DNA of 14,205 nt from a bacterium (GCA_003498085.1 DNCM01000001.1:1-14205), one strand, 5' to 3'; shown: positions 6,470-14,205, numbered from the stretch's first letter. Translations and numbers: made by a program. Notes: a model not told the origin generated them from the letters alone.

Positions 6470-7575
6470 ATCAATACAACCTCTCTATATGTCTTTTCGA
6501 TCATTTCCATGTTATCAGAACCAAACCTTTCCAAAAATACTTGAGCAATTACAAAGCTTACCATAGCCTCCCCTATTACAGAACAGGCAGGAACAGCACA
6601 AACATCAGATCTTTCATAAGATGCTTTTGTTTCTTTCTTTGTTTCTATATTTACAGAAGAAAGTGGCTTTTTTAATGTTGGGATTGGCTTCATAACACCC
6701 CTTATAATTATCGACTCACCATTACTCACCCCTCCTTCAATTCCACCACAATTATTTGTTTTTCTAAAAAATCTATCCTTGTAGAATATTTCATCGTGGA
6801 CCTCTGAGCCAAGTTTTTCTGCATAGCCAAAGCCCAATCCAATCTCAACACCTTTTACACCAGGAATACTCATTATTGCCCCTGCAAGTTGGCAATCCAG
6901 CCTCCTATCCCAATGAACATAGCTTCCAAGCCCTGGAGGAATACCTTCTGCCTTTACTTCAAATATTCCACCTACCGTATCGCCATTTTCACATGCTATA
7001 TCTATTTCTTTTACCATTCTCTTTTCATATTCTTTATCTGCACAGAAAAACAAAGAATCCTTTATTTCCTCATAATTTTTTGGTCTTTTCTCTGTTTTTA
7101 TCCTTCCAATACCGAGGACATAACCAAGAACATCGATATTAAAATTTAAAAGAAATATCTTACATATTGCACCAACGCAAACTCTTGCAGCTGTTTCTCT
7201 TGCTGATGACCTTTCCAAAACATTCCTAATATCTAAATGCCTATATTTTATTGCTCCAACTAAATCTGCATGCCCTGGTCTTGGAGAAAGAATTGGTTCT
7301 AGTTTATCCCACTTCTCCTTCCAGTTCTCCCAATCCCTGTTTTTTATAACGATGGAAATAGGACCCCCTATCGTTTTTCCCTTTCTTACTCCTCCTATAA
7401 TCTCTACCTTATCACTTTCAATCTCCATCCTCTTTCCCCTTCCATAACCCATTTGGCGCCTTTTTAATACCTCATCAATTAAGGCTTTTTCTATAGAAAT
7501 GCCCGCTGGAAGCCCTTCAATTATTGCTGTAATGGATGGTCCATGGGACTCGCCTGCAGTCAAAAACCTTAACAT
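6466..7575 (-). CDS. aroC: Chorismate synthase
   Basis: This enzyme catalyses the last step of the shikimate pathway, turning 5-enolpyruvylshikimate-3-phosphate into chorismate with reduced FMN. Seen in the 369-residue protein: L-T-A-G-E-S-H-G at the N-terminus, M-G-Y-G-R-G-K-R-M around 42-50, R-P-G-H-A-D-L around 100, R-S-S-A-R-E-T-A-A-R after it, and a complete family C-terminus. The frame is open further upstream to a TTG at 7611, but the family begins at M-L-R-F-L-T, and the ATG at 7573-7575 lies 6 nt after a -10 box whose -35 box contains that TTG, so 7575 is the start. It heads an operon with the DUF327 gene and is 62 nt downstream of the FapA-like gene. Confidence 0.96.
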   Translation of the reverse strand: MLRFLTAGESHGPSITAIIEGLPAGISIEKALIDEVLKRRQMGYGRGKRMEIESDKVEIIGGVRKGKTIGGPISIVIKNRDWENWKEKWDKLEPILSPRPGHADLVGAIKYRHLDIRNVLERSSARETAARVCVGAICKIFLLNFNIDVLGYVLGIGRIKTEKRPKNYEEIKDSLFFCADKEYEKRMVKEIDIACENGDTVGGIFEVKAEGIPPGLGSYVHWDRRLDCQLAGAIMSIPGVKGVEIGLGFGYAEKLGSEVHDEIFYKDRFFRKTNNCGGIEGGVSNGESIIIRGVMKPIPTLKKPLSSVNIETKKETKASYERSDVCAVPACSVIGEAMVSFVIAQVFLERFGSDNMEMIEKTYREVVLI

Positions 7576-7581
7576 ACTTTT

Positions 7582-7611
7582 AGTATAAGACAAAGAATAT
7601 TTGATGTTCAA
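7582..7611 (-). promoter_or_regulatory. Promoter of aroC, predicted leaderless
   Basis: On the minus strand, TTGAAC (7611-7606) is followed by an 18-nt spacer and TATACT (7587-7582). Six bases (AAAAGT) then precede the ATG at 7575. No Shine-Dalgarno is present. I see no terminator after the upstream gene, so read-through is also possible. Confidence 0.68.
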
Positions 7612-7637
7612 GCAGAATCTTAGTTTTTAGAAGGAGG

Positions 7638-10600
7638 TTATAAACTATCCACAATGACCTCTATCTTTGAATCTATTCCTTCAATATATTGCCTCTGCCC
7701 TATTTTTACTGGGATGCCATCTGGGGAAGAGATTGCTTTTTTAACTATATCAAAATTTACATTATAATAAACAGAAAGGGCTTTTTCAACATCTGCAAGA
7801 TCAATAGAAAGGCCCCTTGCACCACCGGGTTTTGCTATAAGAAATAGGCCTTCGAGAAGGTTTTTTATCTCAAAGCTTGCAGGTACTTCTTCTTCCCTTC
7901 TCTTTTCTTCCTCGATTCTCTCTATAAACTCAATCCATGGACCCTTTTTATTCTTTTCAAAGAAGAGGAATATATCTTTCTCTATCTCAAAGGAACCTAG
8001 TGCATCTTCAGGGATATTAAGAAAAATACTTGCATCGCCTTTTTGTTCCAAAGGAAGGATTATTGATTCCTCGTATTTTATTCCTTTGGTCTTCTCTGGC
8101 TTCTCAAGAATAATCTCGCAATCTTTATGAATCCCCTGGGCTATCTTCCCTCCTTCTTTATAAAAAGAAATATTCTCTAATTCCTTTGTTATATCAAGTA
8201 TAGTTTGAGAGATATTTATTCTTGTTTTTGGATAAATATATTGGGAGACAAGCTTGCCTCCTTCTTTTAAAACAATATTTGTCTCTTCGAAGGATATAGA
8301 GCCAACTATATCAGAAAAAACTAGTTCATCTGCCTCAATTTTTCCTCCAAAAAGCCCCTTTACACCCCTTTCTATCTTAACAGGCAATGTAAAACCTTCC
8401 TTTTCTGGTTTTTTCTTTGACATAATAACACCCTTCTTCCCAATCGCATAAATTCTTTTGCAAGAAGCATTGCATCTTGCCCCTGTTTCCATAATTATTG
8501 TTCCATTGCAGGAAAGCAAAGCAGAATCAGCCGAACTTGCAATGATATTACACTCGGAAGAAACTAACGCCTTTCCTATGTGCCCACCAACCTTCACTGT
8601 CTCTTTTGATTGCAAATTGCATTCATCTCCTACATCACCACCAACCTCTATATTTCCACCTGCCTTAATATTTACACCTTCTTTTATTGAGCCAGAAATA
8701 ATGAGTCTTCCGGGAAATTCTATATCTTCGTTTAAGTCGCCATCTATACAAAGGGTTTTTTCAACATCACATCTATCCTTATCCCACACTGCCCATCCGT
8801 AACCACAGGAATATAAAATACATCCATCCTCAGAAAGAATTGTATTTCTTCCTTCAACTATCTCAAAATCATCACCCAAAATTCCAGGAATTTCCTCACC
8901 CAAACAATTCATCCCAGAATTTCCCCTTGCTGGTGGTCTTTTAATCGCAAGGACTTGACCTGGGATAGCATCAAGGAGATTAAAAGAAGGTATGTTTTTT
9001 TCATCTCTCCTTCCAAACTTATATAGATACTGTGCTTTTTCCCCTTTTGTTGGAAGATGTGCCAAAGATACAGTAAATGGTTTATAATACTTCTTCTTTA
9101 TTGCGGCAATTATCTTTTTCTCATCAATAAGGGTTAATGTAAGCCCTTGCTTTTTAAGGGTAAAAAGGACATCCTTAAGCCTCGGTTCTTTTCCACCAGG
9201 CTTCGGTTCACCGATCGTAAGAAGAACCCTCTTTGCCTTTATCCCATCTTCATCGATAACTTCTATCTTGATTGGAGGATCAAGTCCTTCTATATACTGC
9301 CTTAGTCCTATCTTTATTGGCTTTCCATCTTTTTTTTCAATAGCACTTTTTACCACATCCTCATCCCATTCGACAAATTCAGAAAGGTTAGGCACTATCT
9401 CATCAACACTAACGGCTTTTCCTTTTTGCCCTGGTGGATATACTGTAAGATATAGACCATCTGGCGTATTATCAATCTTAAAAGAGCCTGGTCTTCTCTC
9501 TTGCTTCTCCATTTCTTCCTCGATCTCTTCTTCTTTCTTCTTCCACGGTCCAACAATATCTTTAAGGAAAAATAGAGAAACATCGTCTTTTAGCCTTAAG
9601 AATGAAATACTTGTTTGTGGTAGATCAAGAAATACAGATGCTTTATCTCCCTCGCTATTCATCAAGGCAATAGATGGTGGGAAATCTACTTTTTCTGTTT
9701 CATAAGGAGTATAGATAAGTTCTGCCTCTTGTGGCTCATACGTTACCCTTGCTATTCTTCCTCCATCTAGTTTAAATGTTACCCCCTCCTCTTGTGTTGC
9801 CCTGATTTCAAGAAAGGCTTTTCCAATGGTAACTCTAACCTTCGGATATATCGCTTCAGATACAGCTATTTTTCCATTATTATTTTTGACAAAAATTTCT
9901 GTCTTTGTATGAATGATGGAACCAATCTGCTCGACATCAATTATATTTTCGACCTCAACCCTTCCTCCACCAACAATACCCCTTGTTCCCTTCGCCATTA
10001 CAATTGGAAGGGAAAACAAAGGTGGTGGCGGTGCTCCCTTCGTCATTATTATCCCTCTCCTTCCAGTAATTATAATGGAGGATGAAGTGGACTCGCAGTT
10101 TATCATCCCTGTCCTTAAGATGACTGATCCCCCCGCCTTTATTCTTGATGAGTCTATTGAGTTCGCAATGATATCACCCCTTGCATCAAGATTTGCATTG
10201 GATATGTCTGAGTAAACTTCAATTGAGCCTCCTGAGATAAGTTCTGTGTGTGTTCCTAAACTTCCCTTTATTGTAATTCCACCTCCTGCTTTGATTCTTA
10301 TTCCATTTGCAACAGAACCATTTATTACGATCTTTCCATCGTACACCAAATTTTCTTTTAAGTCTTGGTTATATTCCAATACCTTTTCTACATCTACCCT
10401 ATTATCTGTCCAGAAAACCTTGCCAAGACTAGAAGAATACAAAATATTCCTGTCAGGTGATAGGTATGTATTTATCCCTGGCTGGATGAAAAAATCATCG
10501 CCTAAGATTCCTGGGATGATCTCACCAAAAACATCGATACCACTTTCTCCAAGGGATGGCTTATCTTTTATTGCAATAATTTGGCCAGGGATCACTTCAA

Positions 10601-12569
10601 CATCTGAATATTTTGACTCTTCGAACTTATAGATATAGTTTGCATTTTTTCCTTTTGTTGGTGGCTTATAACTTGCAATCAAAAATGGCTTATTGTAATA
10701 ATTCTTACGAAGTGCTGCAATTATTTTTCTTTTGTCAGGATCTTTTATCCTTTCTTTTTCAAGGAATTTTAGTATATCTGTGAATGGAATCTGCTTTCCA
10801 TCTGGACGTGGTTGTGTAATTGTAAGGTATGCTTTTGCATTTTTTATCTCACCTTCATCTTGAATAGAAAGGATTATTCTTCCATCAATCTCTGGTATAT
10901 ATTGACGTGGTCCAATTTTTACAGGCTTCTCCTCTTTTTTTATCAATGCATCCTTTATTGCATAAACATCAAGCCCTGAAAATTCCTTAAGGTGTTCAAC
11001 TACATCCTTTGGGGAAACAGGAGCACCCTTTATCCCAGGTGGAAATACTGTGAGAAATACTCCCTCAGGAAGGCTTTCTATCCTAAATGTTCCATTCCTT
11101 TCTTCATATTCCCTTCTTTTTTTGTTTATATTATCAATCAGACTAATCCAGGGACCCTCTTCTTTTTTTGGGAAGAATATAAATGCAGAATATTCGTGAA
11201 TATCAAAATAATCAACATTTCCTTCATCTATTCCAAGAATGCTTGAAGCAAATTTCATTGTTTCTTGTAAGTCTCTTGATGGGATCATGACTGATGGAGG
11301 ATCTTTTAAGATAACAGGGCCGTAGATTGGCTGAGCAAGTTCTGCTTCTTGTTGCTCGTATGGAAGTCTTATAATCTTCCTCTTTTCCTCAATGAATGTT
11401 ATTCCCTCCTCTGGCTTCATTATCTCACAGATTCTTCCTCCAATGATCAATTTAGTCTTTGGATAGATAGTGCTTGAAACAGAGATTTTCCCATCATTTT
11501 CTGTCCTTACCTCTGTTGGTTTGTGTTCAACAGAGCCTATAACATCGGCATCTATCACTCTTTGTGCATATACTTTGCCTCCGGTAAGTCCAGAAATTCC
11601 CTTTTGGATGACTATTGGAATAGTAAATAGTGCTGGCGGAGGAGTCCCTTTTGACATTATGATGCCCTTTTTCCCACAGACAAATATATTCCTTGCAGAT
11701 GATTCGCAATTAAGCAAACCTGTTTTTATAATAATAGATGAGCCTGCAGAAAGATTTGATGATGTAGCTGAATCTGCTATTATGTCTTGCTTTGATACTA
11801 TTTTTGAGTCAATTATTTCATTAAACACCTCAATACTTCCGCCACTCATAACATCACAATTTTCAATATTCCCGTACACTATAAGACCACCAGAGGTTTT
11901 TATTTCTATATTTTTACAAGAAGTCCCTATCTCTATCATTCCATCGAACTCTATATCCTTTGTCAAATCGCCATCAATTTTAAGTATTGGCTCAATGTCT
12001 ACCCTATTCTCTTTCCAGATAACATGCCCATTTCTTACAGCATATATCTTTGTCCTATCCTTCGAGATTACAGTATTTTTCCCTGCTACCATCCCTATAT
12101 CATCTCCCATAATTCCAGGAATTACCTTGCCATCTACGGTTATCCCATCCTCTCCCATTTTTGGTGGAAGTTTTACAGCAATTAGTTGACCTGGAATTAC
12201 CTCTTCATTGTAAATAGGAAAATCATCTTGTATTCCTTTCCCAAATCTATACAAATATTTTGCATCTTCTCCTTTCTCAGCTTTTCTTCCATTGGCGATA
12301 ACAAATTTCTTCTCAAACTCATTTCCATCAAGAATACTTTTTATAACACTACAATCTGGATTGATTATGCCTTCTTCTTCAATCACCTCCATTATTTCAT
12401 CAAATGATGGTATCCTTCCCGAATAAATAGGGCGTGTTATTGTGATGGTTGCTTTGGTTTTTTCCTCTTCATATTCAATTATTATTTGAGAATCAAGGTT
12501 TGATGTAAAAATTCCTGTTTTCTCTAAGGTTTCTAATAAAGACTTTGCCTCATCAAGAATCAAATCCAT
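7638..12569 (-). CDS. Giant triple FapA-like protein (DUF342 x3)
   Basis: This 1643-residue protein has no signal peptide or membrane segment and is made of three tandem FapA/DUF342 units. Each unit holds: an N-terminal-type domain (ending A-x-Y-L/I-Y-K/R-F); an I-P-G-Q segment (125, 660, 1202) leading to I-P-G-I-x-G-D-D; a right-handed beta-helix of short Gly/Ile-rich turns (about 200-345, 735-880, 1277-1425); a linker with G-P-W (472, 1007, 1543) and a charged coiled-coil-like helix; and a second N-terminal-like domain ending K-I-G-x-R-Q-Y-I. Single FapA is known from Vibrio, where it binds EIIA-Glc and affects flagellation; no flagellar gene is visible here. The final domain (1566-1643) has nothing after it. 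The ATG is 1 nt after the rimI stop, which indicates coupling. Role unknown; perhaps a scaffold. Confidence 0.85.
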   Translation of the reverse strand: MDLILDEAKSLLETLEKTGIFTSNLDSQIIIEYEEEKTKATITITRPIYSGRIPSFDEIMEVIEEEGIINPDCSVIKSILDGNEFEKKFVIANGRKAEKGEDAKYLYRFGKGIQDDFPIYNEEVIPGQLIAVKLPPKMGEDGITVDGKVIPGIMGDDIGMVAGKNTVISKDRTKIYAVRNGHVIWKENRVDIEPILKIDGDLTKDIEFDGMIEIGTSCKNIEIKTSGGLIVYGNIENCDVMSGGSIEVFNEIIDSKIVSKQDIIADSATSSNLSAGSSIIIKTGLLNCESSARNIFVCGKKGIIMSKGTPPPALFTIPIVIQKGISGLTGGKVYAQRVIDADVIGSVEHKPTEVRTENDGKISVSSTIYPKTKLIIGGRICEIMKPEEGITFIEEKRKIIRLPYEQQEAELAQPIYGPVILKDPPSVMIPSRDLQETMKFASSILGIDEGNVDYFDIHEYSAFIFFPKKEEGPWISLIDNINKKRREYEERNGTFRIESLPEGVFLTVFPPGIKGAPVSPKDVVEHLKEFSGLDVYAIKDALIKKEEKPVKIGPRQYIPEIDGRIILSIQDEGEIKNAKAYLTITQPRPDGKQIPFTDILKFLEKERIKDPDKRKIIAALRKNYYNKPFLIASYKPPTKGKNANYIYKFEESKYSDVEVIPGQIIAIKDKPSLGESGIDVFGEIIPGILGDDFFIQPGINTYLSPDRNILYSSSLGKVFWTDNRVDVEKVLEYNQDLKENLVYDGKIVINGSVANGIRIKAGGGITIKGSLGTHTELISGGSIEVYSDISNANLDARGDIIANSIDSSRIKAGGSVILRTGMINCESTSSSIIITGRRGIIMTKGAPPPPLFSLPIVMAKGTRGIVGGGRVEVENIIDVEQIGSIIHTKTEIFVKNNNGKIAVSEAIYPKVRVTIGKAFLEIRATQEEGVTFKLDGGRIARVTYEPQEAELIYTPYETEKVDFPPSIALMNSEGDKASVFLDLPQTSISFLRLKDDVSLFFLKDIVGPWKKKEEEIEEEMEKQERRPGSFKIDNTPDGLYLTVYPPGQKGKAVSVDEIVPNLSEFVEWDEDVVKSAIEKKDGKPIKIGLRQYIEGLDPPIKIEVIDEDGIKAKRVLLTIGEPKPGGKEPRLKDVLFTLKKQGLTLTLIDEKKIIAAIKKKYYKPFTVSLAHLPTKGEKAQYLYKFGRRDEKNIPSFNLLDAIPGQVLAIKRPPARGNSGMNCLGEEIPGILGDDFEIVEGRNTILSEDGCILYSCGYGWAVWDKDRCDVEKTLCIDGDLNEDIEFPGRLIISGSIKEGVNIKAGGNIEVGGDVGDECNLQSKETVKVGGHIGKALVSSECNIIASSADSALLSCNGTIIMETGARCNASCKRIYAIGKKGVIMSKKKPEKEGFTLPVKIERGVKGLFGGKIEADELVFSDIVGSISFEETNIVLKEGGKLVSQYIYPKTRINISQTILDITKELENISFYKEGGKIAQGIHKDCEIILEKPEKTKGIKYEESIILPLEQKGDASIFLNIPEDALGSFEIEKDIFLFFEKNKKGPWIEFIERIEEEKRREEEVPASFEIKNLLEGLFLIAKPGGARGLSIDLADVEKALSVYYNVNFDIVKKAISSPDGIPVKIGQRQYIEGIDSKIEVIVDSL
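7641..9269 (-). repeat. FapA-like unit 3 (residues ~1101-1643)
   Basis: This is the most diverged unit. Its beta-helix region carries many cysteines (for example 1317, 1340, 1354, 1366 and 1370), and the proline run is replaced by a lysine-rich segment at about 1385-1391. It ends with a lone N-terminal-type domain, after which the protein stops. Confidence 0.78.
9270..10874 (-). repeat. FapA-like unit 2 (residues ~566-1100)
   Basis: This unit has the same order of domains as unit 1. The beta-helix end is especially similar to unit 1: both carry G-I-I-M-x-K-G followed by a proline run (about 302-312 and 839-850). Units 1 and 2 therefore look like the closest pair. Confidence 0.8.
10875..12482 (-). 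repeat. FapA-like unit 1 (residues ~30-565)
   Basis: This is the first of three protein-level repeats with a period of about 535-542 residues. It starts with the I-T-I-T-R-P domain and ends with the K-I-G-P-R-Q-Y-I domain. The copies are clearly homologous but strongly diverged, so the duplications are old. Confidence 0.8.
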
Positions 12570-12570
12570 C

Positions 12571-13005
12571 CTACTTTAATACACAGGCCATTACAATGGC
12601 ATCCTCATCTTTATAATACCCCTTTCTTTTCCCTATTTCCAAAAAACCATGTTTCTTATAAAACATTTGGGCAATCTTGTTTGATTCTCTTACTTCAAGC
12701 TTTATTTCCTCTACACCTTTCTCCTTTGCCTTTTTTATAAGAAAATTAAGCAAATAAGAACCTATCTTTTTTCTTCTAAATAACGGACTAACGGCAATAT
12801 TTATAAGATCTGCTTCTTCGAATACAGCTATGAACCCGCCATAGCCAACGATATTTTCTCCACGCTTTACAACATAAAAATCAGAACCTACTTCTTTTTC
12901 AAACATCCCTTCAGTCCACGGGTCTTTGAAAGATTGTCTTTCTATCTTAAGGACATAAGGCATATCCTCCTTTTTCATCTTATGAATAGAAAATTGGTCC
13001 TTCAT
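12571..13005 (-). CDS. rimI: Ribosomal protein S18-alanine N-acetyltransferase (RimI-type GNAT)
   Basis: This is a 144-residue GNAT enzyme expected to acetylate the N-terminal alanine of a ribosomal protein using acetyl-CoA. Seen: the early I-E-R-Q-S-F-K-D-P-W segment (21-30) typical of RimI; the acetyl-CoA loop R-R-K-K-I-G-S at 77-83, where the first glycine of the usual motif is Lys80; the L-E-V-R-E-S-N block with Glu104 (E. coli Glu103); and F-Y-K-K-H-G-F with Tyr116 (Tyr115). The chosen ATG at 13005 overlaps tsaB by 26 nt. A later ATG at 12978 would remove conserved strand 1, so 13005 is preferred. The tsaB-rimI pairing is widely conserved and supports the call. Confidence 0.9.
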   Translation of the reverse strand: MKDQFSIHKMKKEDMPYVLKIERQSFKDPWTEGMFEKEVGSDFYVVKRGENIVGYGGFIAVFEEADLINIAVSPLFRRKKIGSYLLNFLIKKAKEKGVEEIKLEVRESNKIAQMFYKKHGFLEIGKRKGYYKDEDAIVMACVLK

Positions 13006-13612
13006 CTTTTACTCTTTTCTTTAATCTTTCAATTCCAAGCAATGCAATATTCGAAGAGTAAGGGATATTATGAAGACTGTCTGCAAAATAAGCAATCTTT
13101 CCAAGATTTTTTCTTATTTCCTCCCCATACAAAACACTTCCATTGCCAAGAAAAATTGTCTCTTGGGTTATTAGAGAAAATAGATCGGAAAGATTGCAGG
13201 TAATGTATTCTGTAATCCTTCTTTTCTTTTTGTATAAGGCAAGGTGAATCCTTCCCCTTTTTGCATCAATAAGTGGGCATATTTGCTTTTCTTCTTCAAT
13301 AACATTCAATACAATACCATCAAGGGTTGGTATATAAAAAATAGGGATGTTTAATCCTTTCGAAATCCCCTGACCTGTTGCAATTCCAATCCTAAGCCCT
13401 GTATACGAACCAGGACCAGATGATACTGCAACAAGGTCTATATCAGACAAAGATGCTTCTAGTTGGGAAAAAATGTGTTCAATCTCATTTGCAAGCCATG
13501 TTCCATGTTTTAGAATATGGGATGAATAAAGGGATTGTGCAATTATCTTTTCATCTTCAACAATAGAAATACTTGCTACTTCTGTTGATGTCTCTATGCC
13601 AAGAGCTTTCAT
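12980..13612 (-). CDS. tsaB: tRNA threonylcarbamoyladenosine biosynthesis protein TsaB
   Basis: TsaB is the partner of TsaD in making t6A at position 37 of ANN-decoding tRNAs, in the cytoplasm. Seen in the 210-residue protein: the ASKHA-type start A-L-G-I-E-T-S-T with E-V-A-S, the S-S-G-P-G-S-Y-T-G-L-R-I-G signature at 64-76, and a shortened C-terminal half, close to the usual ~230 residues. Its ATG overlaps the pilin gene stop (ATGA), and its end overlaps rimI by 26 nt, so the three are tightly coupled. No ribosome binding site is evident, in line with translational coupling. tsaD and tsaE are not in the window. Confidence 0.94.
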   Translation of the reverse strand: MKALGIETSTEVASISIVEDEKIIAQSLYSSHILKHGTWLANEIEHIFSQLEASLSDIDLVAVSSGPGSYTGLRIGIATGQGISKGLNIPIFYIPTLDGIVLNVIEEEKQICPLIDAKRGRIHLALYKKKRRITEYITCNLSDLFSLITQETIFLGNGSVLYGEEIRKNLGKIAYFADSLHNIPYSSNIALLGIERLKKRVKDEGPIFYS

Positions 13613-14118
13613 TCATAGTCTGAGTAATAGACGCCAACTGTATCTCGTTCGGTTGAATTTATCCAAAATGTATGGCTTCCAGCATGATAGAACCATCCAC
13701 CCTTATGCTCAGCTTCCCATAATGTCTGTATTGTGTATTCTTGTGCTGGAAAATCAGGATGCATCTCGTTTGTGTATATTATATTACTTTCTCTTCCCTG
13801 GATTCCCCTTCTTAAAAGGGCTGTTGGGATTGTCCCTGTTATATATTCAGGGATAAGGGCAACATAGAGATCGCTTCCCTGAAGTCTATTTGCATCATTA
13901 CCGCCATCTGCATCACCTGCTATATCTCCCCTCGGCCATTCCTCATTATGGCCATAGTACATAGAGGTAGCTATTTTTAAGTTTCCCAAGTTTCCCCTTG
14001 TTGCTGTTTCCCTTGACCTATCTATGATCTCTGTAAGCTTAGGAATGACAATTGCAAGGAGAATGCCAATAATTACGACAACAATTAAAAGCTCATTCAA
14101 TGTAAAACCCTTTTTCAT
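13609..14118 (-). CDS. Type IV pilin-like / type II secretion pseudopilin
   Basis: This 169-residue protein has a class III signal: M-K-K-G followed by F-T-L-N-E-L-L, predicted to be cut between Gly4 and Phe5 and then methylated. Glu5 of the mature form is conserved, while position 4 is Asn rather than Ile. A hydrophobic helix follows (about 5-29), then a helical spine and a soluble domain. The C-terminal G-G-W-F-Y plus I-N-S-T-E-R-D-T-x-G-x-Y-Y-S ending resembles GspG-like pseudopilins. No pilus or secretion machinery is encoded nearby, so pilus versus secretion cannot be decided. It heads the tsaB-rimI-FapA operon, an unusual partner set. The ATG is 7 nt after a -10 box. Confidence 0.88.
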   Translation of the reverse strand: MKKGFTLNELLIVVVIIGILLAIVIPKLTEIIDRSRETATRGNLGNLKIATSMYYGHNEEWPRGDIAGDADGGNDANRLQGSDLYVALIPEYITGTIPTALLRRGIQGRESNIIYTNEMHPDFPAQEYTIQTLWEAEHKGGWFYHAGSHTFWINSTERDTVGVYYSDYE

Positions 14119-14125
14119 AAATATA

Positions 14126-14155
14126 AATATAATTAAGAATAAGGGTTTTTGTCAA
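14126..14155 (-). promoter_or_regulatory. Promoter of the pilin-tsaB-rimI-FapA operon, predicted leaderless
   Basis: On the minus strand, TTGACA (14155-14150) is followed by an 18-nt spacer and TATATT (14131-14126). Seven bases (TATATTT) then precede the ATG at 14118. No Shine-Dalgarno is present. A second TATATT overlaps these seven bases, but its spacing to the -35 box would be 24 nt. The ~50 bases further upstream hold nothing I can identify. Confidence 0.68.
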
Positions 14156-14205
14156 TATATAGTTTTTGAAACTTACCCATATATCTTTTTGGCTAAATTT
14201 GAATT

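Noticed and set aside
7576..7611. Longer aroC start at TTG 7611 (12 extra residues)
   Set aside because: Chorismate synthases begin at the M-L-R-F-L-T sequence, and the extra stretch is the promoter, with the TTG inside the -35 box.
7576..7637. Terminator between the FapA-like gene and aroC
   Set aside because: I found no stem with a following T tract in these 62 nt; the space is taken by the aroC promoter.
11470..12189. 239-codon open frame on the + strand opposite the FapA-like gene
   Set aside because: It is antisense to a strongly supported coding region, has a low-complexity Ser/Ile/Pro-rich translation, and shows no recognisable domain. Similar + strand frames at 9268-9705, 9913-10215 and 10246-10632 are rejected for the same reason.
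7638..12569. Recent DNA-level tandem duplication or misassembly in the FapA-like gene
   Set aside because: The three units are diverged in protein sequence, and I saw no long identical DNA stretches, so a recent duplication or collapsed assembly is unlikely.
12545..12978. Shorter RimI starting at the ATG at 12978, right after the tsaB stop
   Set aside because: It would avoid the overlap but lose the first beta strand conserved in RimI.

Overview
The window is AT-rich DNA from a diderm bacterium. A PorV/UPF0164-type outer-membrane beta-barrel, a lipoprotein with a lipobox and a type IV-pilin-like protein all point to a two-membrane envelope. The 16S tail carries a normal anti-Shine-Dalgarno sequence. 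The gene mix (DUF342/FapA, DUF327/YaaR, PorV-like barrel, DtxR-FeoA regulator) and an unlinked 16S gene would fit an uncultured or candidate-phylum lineage, but I cannot name the phylum from this sequence alone.

Layout. (1) Positions 1-350, + strand: the 3' end of a 16S rRNA gene, then tRNA-Ile(GAT) and tRNA-Ala(TGC). The usual 23S gene does not follow. A convergent gene begins at once and overlaps the end of tRNA-Ala. (2) Positions 342-3088, - strand: a beta-barrel gene, tRNA-Ser(TGA) and a CHASE2-adenylate cyclase packed in one line. The tRNA begins inside the barrel gene's stop codon, and the cyclase starts at a TTG 12 nt after the tRNA. (3) Positions 3169-5564, + strand: an iron operon of feoB and a DtxR-type regulator with a C-terminal FeoA-like domain, diverging from the barrel gene over 80 bp. 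(4) Positions 5633-5830, - strand: a small acidic lipoprotein. (5) Positions 5987-7575, - strand: aroC and a DUF327/YaaR gene, ended by a terminator hairpin. (6) Positions 7638-14118, - strand: a pilin-like protein, tsaB, rimI and a 1643-residue protein made of three tandem FapA/DUF342 units.

How the genes work together. The FeoB/DtxR-FeoA pair is a self-contained ferrous iron uptake and sensing unit. TsaB (tRNA t6A) and RimI (ribosomal protein acetylation) are translation-related housekeeping genes, locked by overlaps between a pilin and the giant FapA-like protein.

The most interesting signals are these. First, four operon heads (pilin, aroC, barrel gene, feoB) carry good sigma70-type promoters whose -10 box ends only 6-7 nt before the ATG, with no Shine-Dalgarno sequence, which predicts leaderless mRNAs; the lipoprotein has a normal leader and ribosome binding site. 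Second, a triple FapA protein ends in a lone N-terminal-type domain. Third, there is a tRNA sandwiched between two mRNAs. Fourth, the 16S-Ile-Ala cluster is cut off from 23S. I see no CRISPR array, insertion sequence or phage gene, and no gene-free stretch longer than about 160 bases.
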